DNA of 64,000 bases, from the NCBI GenBank assembly GCA_003116995.1, contig BDSL01000101.1, forward strand, positions 186,001 through 250,000. Direction: 5' to 3'. The notes beneath the pieces were generated by a model. It made no database searches. It was given only the letters and a program-made list of their open reading frames with translations, and had not been told where the DNA came from. The translations under genes were made by a program, and so were the position numbers. Position 1 is the first letter of the stretch. Each line of letters begins with the position of its first letter. Origin of the DNA: Yamagishiella unicocca (Eukaryota; Chlorophyta; Chlorophyceae; Chlamydomonadales; Volvocaceae). Shown one piece after another: positions 49,473 to 58,989 of this stretch.

Positions 49473-50435
49473 ATGCTGCAAGCCCAACGTACTGCGCAAC
49501 GATGCGACGCGGCGCGCAGCCAGCCGCAGCTATGCAGCATCCATTCCGCTAGGACAATTGCTCATCGCAAGGTAGTGCCCTTCGGCAGCGCACGGCAAAC
49601 AGTTTCAGCGATTCGGCGCGCGCATCAGGCACCACCTGCTCGCGACGGACGCGTGGCGCTCGTCGTGCGGGCTAGCGGAAGTGGCCCAGCGGCACTCCAA
49701 AGCGGCTCGGTCTCCGTCGTTCTCCTAGCGGGCGGCGTCGGCAAGCGTATGGGCGCGGCCATCCCCAAGCAGTACCTCGAGCTGCGCGGCCAGCCTATCG
49801 CCACCTACTCCCTGGAGACGTTTGCGCGCATGCCCGAAGTCGGCGAGATAGTTATCGTTTGCGACCCGTCGTGGCGGGACCTCTTTGAGCAGCGCTTTGC
49901 CGGACTGCCGTCCCACATGAAGTACAAGTGGGCGCTGCCCGGCGCTGAGCGCCAGGACTCCGTATTCAACGGTCTGCAGCAGATCGACGTCGCCGCGTTG
50001 ATCGTGGCCGTGCACGACTCTGCGCGGCCCCTCGTGACGCCGGCTGACGCGGCGAAGTGCATGGCTGATGGCCTCGCCATCGGCGCGGCCGTCCTCGGCG
50101 TTCAGGTGAAACCCACCATCAAGGAGGTGGACAAGGATCTCATGGTCATCAAAACGCTACAGCGGTCGAAGCTTTGGGAAGTGCAAACGCCGCAGTGCAT
50201 CCGCCCGGAGCTGCTCCGAGCCGGTTTTGACCTGGTCAAGAGCCAGAACCTGGAGGTGACGGACGATGTGTCGATCATCGAGGCCATGGGCAAGCCCGTC
50301 AAAATCACGGCTGGGTCGTACACCAACATCAAGGTGACGACGCCGGACGATATGGCGGTGGCAGAGAAGTTCTTGGAAGAGCGGGAGCAGGTGCCTGCGG
50401 CACCTGCTGCCAAGCAGGCAGTGGCTGCCGCGTAA
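49473..50435 (+). CDS. ispD: IspD, 2-C-methyl-D-erythritol 4-phosphate cytidylyltransferase
   Basis: Third enzyme of the plastid MEP isoprenoid pathway: MEP + CTP gives CDP-ME + PPi. Single uninterrupted frame of 320 residues from ATG 49473. The first ~70 residues are rich in Arg, Ala, Ser and Gln with few acids, as expected of a chloroplast transit peptide. The catalytic core follows: [14 protein letters not shown] (CTP loop), [76 protein letters not shown]. All signature residues (Gly-rich loop, Lys of PKQY, DSARP, TPQ, TDD, NIK) are present. Total length fits core (~230) plus transit peptide and a short Ala-rich tail. No introns, unlike every other gene here. Confidence 0.95.
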   Translation: MLQAQRTAQRCDAARSQPQLCSIHSARTIAHRKVVPFGSARQTVSAIRRAHQAPPARDGRVALVVRASGSGPAALQSGSVSVVLLAGGVGKRMGAAIPKQYLELRGQPIATYSLETFARMPEVGEIVIVCDPSWRDLFEQRFAGLPSHMKYKWALPGAERQDSVFNGLQQIDVAALIVAVHDSARPLVTPADAAKCMADGLAIGAAVLGVQVKPTIKEVDKDLMVIKTLQRSKLWEVQTPQCIRPELLRAGFDLVKSQNLEVTDDVSIIEAMGKPVKITAGSYTNIKVTTPDDMAVAEKFLEEREQVPAAPAAKQAVAAA

Positions 50436-51697
50436 GAACGTCGAGTGCTGTTCTTTTTCGCCGTCCAGGACGACGTGGCAGTAGCAGGTTCCCGGGGAGC
50501 GTGGTTGTCGCCCAGGACAACGTGGCAGCGGCAGGTGCTCAGGCAGAATGCCGAAGTGCGCCCGGGGGACATGGCATCTTGCGCGAAGGTGGGGGTCCAG
50601 CGTTGTGCGACCGGCCCCACTGGCGGTGCTGGGAGCCCTGCCCTTGCCGTGGGCCTCACGGGTCGACTGCTGTGGGCTAGCTGCCCCCGGGTGCTGTCGG
50701 TCGCGGCCCACATGCGCTCACGGCCGCGCCTGCTGGTTGGGCGAGGGCACGCCTTCACCAATTTTGACACCGGTATGGCCCCGTGGTCCCGGTGGCATGT
50801 GGTGCGGTGCACTGGCTGTTGCATGCCATCTGGGTCAGAGGCAACGCCGAGCCGCCCGAGGTTGTTGGACACTAACTGGCATCGCAGGGCTTGTGCCCAA
50901 GCTGGTATTGTGGGTCAGCAGTGCAAAGGTAGTAGAACCCCATATCCCGCACCTCCGGTGTACGCACGTGGGGCTTGCTACCTGGATATCTCCCAGCTCC
51001 CAGCGGGATGAGTGACGGGTGGGCGCTGGGCAGGTGGGCGCTGGACATCCTTTGCTAGGGGTTCGCTTTTTCGCGCGCGGAACCTCTGGCCTCAGTGCAC
51101 GTGCGCTTTTGTTCATGTCAGCTCTGGGCGCGGGCGTGAAGATTGCCCTCCTGTTGCGGTTCTTTGGCCGCAGTGCTCTGCACAGATCTGACAGTTGCCG
51201 CTATGGGGGAGGGATAAGGCCAGGGCGCCAGCAAGGTGATCTTTTTATATTGGGATCATGGAAGGGAGACGTGATCCAGGTGTCCTGCTTGCATTCCGAG
51301 GGCGTTGCGTGTTTGTAGGAAGAGTGGGGCGCCGACAGGGTGCTTGCCATGCCGCCCTTCTGTCGCTTACCGGTACCCAGTGCATGGCAAATGGAGTCGG
51401 GGGGCGGCGCGTTGTTGGGTCGGAAGGGCGCCATTGGGCGCTCCACAAACATGGTTGTACAGACCCGCCACGCCCGCCTACGTGCCGGCAAGTCGTGATC
51501 ATACGCCACAGAGTGTGTAACCCTTGGTTGAATATGGGCCATGCTGCATGACGCGGCACAGCCACCACTCCGCACGGCAGTGACACTCACCCAAAACCTC
51601 CCGACACGTCATCCTGCGCTGTTAATCCAATACGGTTGTTCTGCTTGTACAATAGTTACCCATCCGCCCGCTGACGACCCTGCACCGACTACAGCAT
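50436..51697. other. Tail-to-tail intergenic, no gene seen
   Basis: Between IspD (+) and the SDR gene (-). Open frames here lack family signal or splice support. A TGTAA occurs near 51513, but is far from the IspD stop. Confidence 0.5.
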
Positions 51698-54019
51698 TCA
51701 CCACCTCCCGTCACCACCCCCCGCTCCATAAGCCGCCACTAGCATCACCGCCACCAGCACCACCGCCGTGGCCAGAACCGCCCCCATTCCCATCTCCACA
51801 CCAAGCACTTGGAACCGCCCCACATCCCCTCCCGGCGCCTTCCCGGCGCCCTCCTTCCGCTGGCGCGGAGCCCCTGCCGCCCACCCCTCTGCCGCCATCT
51901 GCGCCACCACCTCCCCTCGGTCGTACACCTCGGGCCGGTAGCCCAGCTCCTTGCGCGCCTTGCCGATGTCGAACCAGTGCGTGATGCTGCACTTGTCCAC
52001 CTCCATCCTCGTCAGCGGCGGGTCGGTCACCAGGTAGCGCAGCAGCGGCCAGGCGTACTCGATGAGCGCAGCGATGCAGTACACCAGCGCGAAGGGCACG
52101 GTGAGGGAGGGATAGTGGTAGCCGAGGCCCACGATCATCGGCTTGAACTGCGTTGCACGGGCGCACAGGGAGCAGGCCGGGTTTGGGAGGCTACCGGGGG
52201 AGCTGGACAGGGCTATGTTCCTTGTTGCACTTCCGGGCTTCAGTGGATGGCTTACGTACAATGCTTGTTGGCTACCTGGCTTTCGGCCTTCGACACTGGT
52301 CAGTCACATATCACGTGTAAGCGTGCCCTCTATGGTAACACGCGTGTGCAGATCAAACCGGCGACGGGACTCACGTGGAGGAAGTTGTTGATGGGGGCGC
52401 CGTCGGATGCGTAGTAGACCTGCCCCGCGGCGACGGGTCTGGGCGGGCCGCTGCTGCTGCTGCTGCCATCGGGGGATGGCGGGATGGGCGTGGGGGCGTC
52501 TGTGCTCTCGGAGTCGGAGCCGGGGAGTCGGAGGGCGCGCTCGGCCAGAATCAGGATCTGGACCAAGTTGTCGACATGGATCCTGAATCCAGAGTACGCC
52601 ACACATTGGAGAGGGGCGGGTGGTGGCTGTTGCGCGGGCGGCATTGGGTGTGAACCTCCCCAAGCAGCTCTGACCCACATGCGCCCGTCCATCCCCTGAC
52701 CCACATGCGCCCGTCCATCCCCTGACCCACATCGGCATTCCCGGCTCCCCGCCCCCCTCCTCTCTCCTCCTCACTCGACCGCCCCCCCTCCTCTCCCCCT
52801 CACTCCGACTCCCACGTCCACCGCCACCACCCGCGCCGTGTCCCGTCCTCCCCCTCCTCCCCCCCGCTCACCAATCGCTGAGGCTGTCCGGGTCGCCGAA
52901 GGCAGCTTGCAGCAGCCCCGCCCGCACCATCCGAATGACTCGGGGCTGGTGCCGCGTCTCACCCGAGCCCCAGATACCCGTGGAACGGATGCAGCACGTG
53001 TGTAGTCGCCGTGGCGGGGGCCGCTGCTGCTGCAGCCCCCCGTGCTCGCCGTCATCGCCGCCATCGCCGCCGTTAACGTGACCATTGGCTCCACCGCCGC
53101 CCGCCACGTGCGCCCCCGCCTCCCCCTCCCCACGGCACTGCAGCGCCAGCCCGTCGGCCTCCCGCACCAGCCTCTCCGCCTGGGCCTTGGTGGCGCTGTA
53201 GTGGTCCTTGTAGGCGCAAGGGTGAGGGTACGGGGCGCTCTCGTCTCCGCCGTGGATGGGTCTGCCGGGAGAGGCGCAGGGCGCATAGGGGTACGCAGGT
53301 GGGTTTGCAAGGAAGACCCGTGTACGCGAGAAGGAACTATTAAGGTGGTTTCAAGATGCACGCTGGGGAACTTGGTTGAGGAAACGAAAGACGGAGGTCG
53401 TAGGGGGGGTTTCGAGGAAGACCCGTGGATGCCCGTGGTCGTAGGGGGGGTGGGATGTCCGCCAGGGCGGCGACCACACTCGCGTCCGCTGAAGCGCCTG
53501 CATGCCCCAGCTGCCGCCCCTCCGCTGGTCCTAAGCGCAAAGAAACATAACTCACTTGCCGACGAAGATGACGTTGCATGTCGACACGTAGACCAGGCTC
53601 GGCACGCCGTGCCGCAGGCACGCCGCCACCACATTTCGAGTGCCGCCCACGTTGACCGCCTCGATGCGCTCATGGTCTCGGAGCTCCCGCCCGGACATGC
53701 CGTACGACGCCACGTGGAACACCGCGTCCAAGCTCCCTCGGGCCCCCGCCTCCGCGACGGCGGCGTCCACCGCGGCGGCGTCGGCGACGCTGCCCGCAGC
53801 GAAGCATGCTCCAGGGGGGAGGCGGTAAGCCGGCGGGGCGATGTCCAGAATGATGACCTCCATCCCCTCCTTAGAGAGCGCACTGGCCAGCCGGAAGCCC
53901 AGGAAGCCGCTGCCTCCGGTAATGAGGACGCGTCTGCTAGAGGTTCCCGGGGCTACGGCGATGAGCTGGCGGTCAGGGCTAGCGCCACAGCCCGGGCTCT
54001 CATGACCTCGGGATTCCAT
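51698..54019 (-). CDS. Extended SDR, 3beta-HSD / SDR42E-like dehydrogenase
   Basis: NAD(P)-dependent dehydrogenase of the 3beta-hydroxysteroid dehydrogenase/isomerase family, likely acting on a sterol or lipid. Exons (high to low): 53556-54019, 52872-53261, 52375-52582, 51698-52147; 1,512 nt, 503 residues, phases match. Motifs: nucleotide loop RVLITGGSGFLG, VFHVASYG, NVGGTRNVVAACL, VYVSTCNVIFVGKPI, DESAPYPHPCAYKDHYSATK (catalytic YxxxK), IRSTGIWGSGETRH, GDPDSLSDWIHVDNLVQ. A Gly/Asn/His/Gln-rich insertion of ~40 residues lies between YxxxK and IRSTGIWG. A poly-Ser linker follows the DNLVQ helix. The C-terminus ends in a hydrophobic helix (MGAVLATAVVLVAVMLVAAYG), predicting a tail-anchored ER or membrane enzyme. 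The substrate is not evident. Confidence 0.88.
52675..52738. repeat. 26-bp tandem repeat in SDR intron
   Basis: About 2.5 copies of a unit containing CTGACCCACATGCGCCCGTC between SDR exons 52872-53261 and 52375-52582. Confidence 0.8.
53306..53440 (+). repeat. Intron-resident dispersed repeat (SDR intron)
   Basis: Contains AAGGAAGACCCGTG, then GGTTTCAAGATGCACGCTGG and, further on, GGTTTCGAGGAAGACCCGTG. The same order of blocks occurs near 60886-60966 in an intron of the ARM-like gene, and an inverted partial copy at 61857-61905. Confidence 0.65.
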
Positions 54020-55739
54020 GCCGGTACCTGCTGCCGCAGGACAGGAAGAGCTGGAGGGGAGTGCAGCGCTAAGTTGCGGCCAGCCTAGTTGTTATGGGTC
54101 TCGATCAGCGTGTGGTTGGGTGGATGAAGCGTTGACTGGGGAATGGGGGCGTGGGGTCGCGTGTGGCAAGGCATGAGAAGGTTTGATGATGTGGGTCGGG
54201 GTTGCCAGCTGTCCGATCACGTACATCGGCACCGCGTTAACCTAGAGAACAGCTTAATCGGCCCATCGTGTGCGGGGCAGCTGTGCATGGAGGGTTGGGC
54301 CTACGCGCACCTGTCGTCAGCCACCGCAAGGCCGATGGCAAAGGGTGCTACCGTCCGTGTATCTGAGTATATCTCTCTTGCAGACGCGTGCAGCCGCGTT
54401 TCATTGGTTACGCCAATTTGCACGTATCGCTCCAAGAAAGCTCGACAGCCGGACTAGGGCTTTGCCGCCTGAAATGGAAAGGACTGATTGGCATTGACGG
54501 ACGCCAGTACTGAAGGTCTTGCCAATAACTGTGGGTAGAGGATGCCGGCTCGCCTCGCTAGAAACTAAATGGCTGTCGGGTTATGCTATAAGTATGCACC
54601 AATTGTCATAGCTAAGTGCGTTGACCAAGAAAATATATTCAGTAAGATGGTGCAACTTCAGCAGAGCTAATGCGCAAAATTGGCGAAAGGATGGATTCCA
54701 TCTCACTCCTTTAGATCCGAGGAGAGTGACCCTGCGACCGGGTGATAAAATTCCTCAGCTTCCCACATGCTACCTACCGACAGCTGGCGGTGGAGGCACG
54801 CTGGCACTACGTTAAGCGGAACTGGGACATCATTGTTGACAGGGTTGAAGACAGCAAATTTTGGCTGCGGGACGCAGCATGAGCCAGGCGGCCCCTACAG
54901 CTGCCAATTCGACAATAACACCCTGTGATGTGATCAGTACATCACGAACGGCTGCATGATCCCCTCGCAGGGTGTATACGCTTCCACCGTCCCAGTTTAC
55001 AACGCCTGTCAGAGCGCCTCCGAGGTATGCCGTACAGAGCAGGTGCGCCATGCATATCCACGCGACCTTATGCCCCTTGCTTAACGCTCACTAAGCAGTC
55101 ACAAACACCCAGCGTTGCCAGGACTGATACCGTGTGTACGCAGAAAACAATAATATTTTGGATGACTAACGAAGGAGAGTCAGCCACTCCCCGCGCCCTC
55201 CTCCCCACGTGCGTGGACCCACCGGACTGGGGGATCCGCAACCGCACCGTACAATCACTGCAGCCACGAGGTCATCCACAGGTCAGAAAGTCAAAGTCAC
55301 TGGGTCGCGCAAACCCATACCCAAGACACCGCAAGCCTGCGGCCAAGTACCCAGCAGCCAGACTACACCATAGGGCCCTGCGGCGCTGCCGTACATGGAT
55401 GCCGCCTGGAGCTCACGAGCAGAAGCCGGTCTGGGGTCCAGACGACAACCCGCCCCATGCGACCCGATAACCATGCGCCAACTATACTGTCCGGTCGCGT
55501 AAACGGATTTTACAACCCCCCCATGCGACCCGCCCCATGCGACACCCCCTTCCAGCAGACCGGCCCGAGTAGCCGCGACCACCTGCTGCTGCCGCTGCAA
55601 GCAGCAAGCAGCTGTCAGCAGCTACCAAATTGCCCGGAACCGCTTGAGGCTAGGTCCCGACAGCCACGGGTGGCGAGGAAACCCGTGTACACGACGTATG
55701 GAGAAACTAGCCGGCAGCTGGGTGGTGGTGGTGGTGGTC
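54020..55739. other. Intergenic between SDR and GST-like genes
   Basis: No gene model could be assembled. A minus-strand open frame at 54830-55051 is noted separately. A minus-strand hydrophobic stretch (IIVFCVHTVSVLATLGV) lies near 55090-55160. Confidence 0.4.
54830..55051 (-). other. Possible small hydrophobic protein or exon
   Basis: A 73-codon minus-strand frame contains YLGGALTGVVNWDGGSVYTL, VRDVLITSQGVIVELAAVG and AAWLMLRPA. Its composition is more protein-like than its neighbours. No splice partners were established and no family is recognised. Confidence 0.25.
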
Positions 55740-57943
55740 TTAGCTGCTCTTCTTCTTTCGTTCCGCGTCCAGTGGGAAGTACTTGGCGAAGATGCCGTCG
55801 CGCCAGGCGAGCAGGTCGGAGAACTCCTCCTGGTAGGGCTGGGGGGGGGGTCGGAGGGGCGGCGGAGGGGGCGGGAGTGGGGGTTGGCGAGGGTAAGGGG
55901 TGTGGGGGGGAGTGGGGGGCGGGAGTTGGGGCAGGGGTGTGGGGGCAGGGGTTCAAGGGCGGTGGCAAGTGGCAGCGCACCCCGGGGCCACGCGATGGGA
56001 GAATCGAGGCAGGAGGGATGCGGGGAGCGAGGGCGCCAGGCCAAGTCAGGCAGGCGACCGCTCCCGATGTCCCAAACTTATTCGCCGGCTAGTTCCTGTT
56101 CTCCGTCTCCTACGTCCTGTAACCGGGCCTTCTCTGCCCCCCCCGTGTCCTACCAGCATCTCCTTCAGGGGTGGCCTGACAGTGGTCGAAAACGGCGGCC
56201 CCAGGGGCTGGAGAACCTGAAGATGGGGCGAGGGCGAGGGGCCGGGGCGAACGCAAGATCTGCACCGGGTCATGCTACCGTGGTCGTATGGCAGCCATCA
56301 GCCCCCCTGGACATCAAACCCCCGGCGCTGGTCCAAGTCCCCCCCACGATCCCGACCCTGACAGCTGGAGGTGTACCCCCTGGCCCCTGCCCCAGCCCGG
56401 GACGGGTGTGCCTGCCCCGCTGCCTGCCCCCCTGCCTGCACCTCCGCCTTGGGCCCCCTCCCCCCCTCACCGGCCGTGGATTCGCGGATTTTTCTTATCA
56501 AACCCCCCGCACCTGCACCGCCACCGCAACGGCCATGTCCGCGTATGTGAGGGCGCCGCCAACCAGGTGCCGCTCGCCGTCAGCTCCGGCAGCCCCCGGG
56601 GAGGAAAGCACCGTCTGCGCCTCGCGCAGCACCTCCAGGAGCTGGGGGGAAGGGGCAGGAGCAGGACTCAGCCCTGGCCCCACGTGTGTACGGCACGGCT
56701 CGTCGTACCACTGAGACAAGCAGCGCGGCGCAATCGGTCCCCCCGCGTCCCCTGTTCCCGCGTAACAAACGGTTTGACATGTGCACCCGTCCAGCCGACC
56801 CCGCCCCTCACTTCCCGTCCCTCACTTCCCCGCCCCTCACTTCCCGCCCCTCACTTCCCGCCCCTCATTTCCCGCCCCACCCGTTCTCCAGCTGGGCTTG
56901 TTCTCTCTTTCTCCCGTGTCGCTGTCCACGTTTCCCGTCCACCCACCCACCCACCCACCTTGCTGAGCGACGTGCTCCCCGCCTCCGCCCGGTACTTGTT
57001 CCGCAGCCGCAGCAGAATGACCCGCACCAGCACCACCCCAAGGGGGCCCATCCAGCGCAGGCTGGGAGGCACCTGCTGCCGCAGCGAGGCCTGCGAATGC
57101 GTGAGGCAGGAGACGAGGTCGTGTGGGGCAAGGGAGATGGGTAGGGGCAGGCCCCCATCTCGCCACGGCAATCCTCCCCAGTACGCACACGGCAGGTCCC
57201 AGCCTGCAGGACGGTAACCTGCGCTGACACCCGCCTTCACCGGCGCCGCCCCTTCTCCCGCGCCGTCCCTTCCCCGGCGCCGACCCGAACCTTCTCCCGC
57301 GCCGTCCCTTCCCCGGCGCCGACCCGAGCCTTCTCCCGCGCCGCCCCTTCCCCGCACGCCCTTCCTGGCGCGCACCGGGTCCTCAAGCATTGACTCCACC
57401 AGGGCCGGCCGCCAGAAGAAAAGCACCAGGTCGCTCTTGGCGTTCCAGCTGCCGAGCGGGGAGGAGGGAGGGCAAGAGGGGCGGGTGCAGGTAACGGGAA
57501 GGGTTGCTTTAAATCAGGGGTGCGGCGCACCTGGATCGCCCAACTTGCCCGACAGAGAACTACATACGTATCCCGCCAGCGCGCTCGACACACAACCCAA
57601 GCGCCCTATGTGTGAAATCTGACCATGCGTGAACCCATGCGTGAACTCCAGTCAAACCTCGCGTGCGCCCCCTCTCTGCCCCGGCCCTGCCGTACCTGCT
57701 GATCTCCGCCTCCTTGCCCTGCGGGAACAGCCGCGCAGCTCCCGGCTTTTCGCTGTGGCTGTCAGCCCACTTCGCGATGTCATACGACTGCAGCTGCACG
57801 CCATCCTTGGGCGTGAACAGCACGGGCACCGTGACCTTGCGACTCCACTCCCATAACCGGAGGCGCAGCTTCAGTTCGCCGAACAGTGGCATGTACGGCG
57901 TCGTACGGTATTTGATCGCATGGTACTTGAGCGCGAAACGGGC
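55740..57943 (-). CDS. Glutathione S-transferase-like protein (first exon unresolved)
   Basis: Exons (high to low): 57696-57943, 57358-57448, 56959-57090, 56513-56641, 56154-56216, 55740-55838; about 253 residues recovered, all phases match. Thioredoxin-like N-terminal domain: ARFALKYHAIKYRTTPYMP, then VTVPVLFTPKDGV (the cis-Pro VPVLF signature of GSTs) and YDIAKWADSH. The C-terminal helical domain continues with LVLFFWRPALVESML, VGGALTYADMAVAVAVQ (typical GST_C helix with the TYADM/A motif), and ends LLAWRDGIFAKYFP and a Lys-rich tail. The strand 1/catalytic residue would be in a missing first exon upstream of 57943, so the class and activity cannot be judged. The cysteine or serine nucleophile is not seen. 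Some relatives are non-catalytic. Confidence 0.75.
57240..57357. repeat. Tandem repeat in GST-like intron
   Basis: About three copies of a ~39-bp unit containing TTCTCCCGCGCCGTCCCTTC and CCCGGCGCCGACCCGA, between exons 57358-57448 and 56959-57090. Confidence 0.8.
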
Positions 57944-58989
57944 CTGTGGGGCAGACAGCAGCGGAGGGCGGGCGTGTTATGGGTTCCTTCTTCCGAGTAC
58001 GGCAGGCTTGCAGGTGCTTCCGTGAGCCCCTGTCCGTGCAAAGCATAACACGTGTCATTCTACGGCGGGGCTTTGCCGGCCCTAGTGTGGTTGCTGCTGC
58101 AACCCTCCCCTCCACCAGCGCTTCGCGCCGCAATGCGGCAATGAAATGGTCCTGGCGGGCTGCACGGCGTGCGTGACAGTGCTTCGATGAGCGTCGAAAC
58201 AACCCGATAGCGAAGGTGTGTCTTGGAATTGATCGAGTCATCAATGGTTCATAAAGCGCATATTGAGGTATGCGCACTACGGCACTCTTGCAGGGGCGCT
58301 GTTGCTGTTTGACAATGTGGCGGGGAGCTCGAGTCCCCAGGTGCCGATGCTGTTGGGGAGTTGGGGCTGCTATTGTTGAAAGATGATCCGCAAGTTTTTA
58401 TTGGTTAACCGCGTTATGCGCTACCACAAGAATTTTCCCGGCCCAGTGCACCTTCAAGCTCCACGCTGAAATGCTCAGGGAGACGAGCTCAGGCACGTCA
58501 CCTTTGCCGCCCATAGTGGAAGCACGTAAATTCTAGTCAAGGCGAATGTAGCGTGCGAACACGGGCAGGTGCGAATGGCCTGAGCAAGTAATTGAGCGGG
58601 GCTGGCAGATGACGGCAGCTTAAGTTGTTTACTACAGGTACGCGCAAATATCAAATGTCTGGAATGTCAGGATTGGGTTGATGCATAACTTTACTCCGAA
58701 GGTGCATAGCTGCATAATAACGGTTGGTGACGGTTAGATACGACGCGCATTGGCCCCCGTCCTACGCTGTACCAACGACACATTTCAGTACAGGCCGAAG
58801 CAAATGTATCTGGGAGCTATATTCTGTTCGGTCTAGTGCACCGAGACCCGCAAGATACCGGGTACTGCAAACCGCTGCATCCACGCCAATGCGTTTTCCT
58901 ATACGCTTCAAATAGATCACATGCAGTTCATATACTTCTTCTACGTTTCTTAATCTCGTGGGCATTAGTTAGCAGTCAGGCTCGAGAAG
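57944..58989. promoter_or_regulatory. Divergent region between GST-like and ARM-like genes
   Basis: Must contain the first exon of the GST-like gene (not resolved) and the promoters of both genes. The part from about 58380 to 58980 is visibly richer in A/T than the surrounding introns. Confidence 0.4.

Noticed and set aside
53042..54088. 348-codon plus-strand frame
   Set aside because: Lies opposite the SDR exons, whose Rossmann and YxxxK motifs are unambiguous.
55644..56714. 356-codon plus-strand frame
   Set aside because: Antisense to GST-like exons that form a consistent spliced model.
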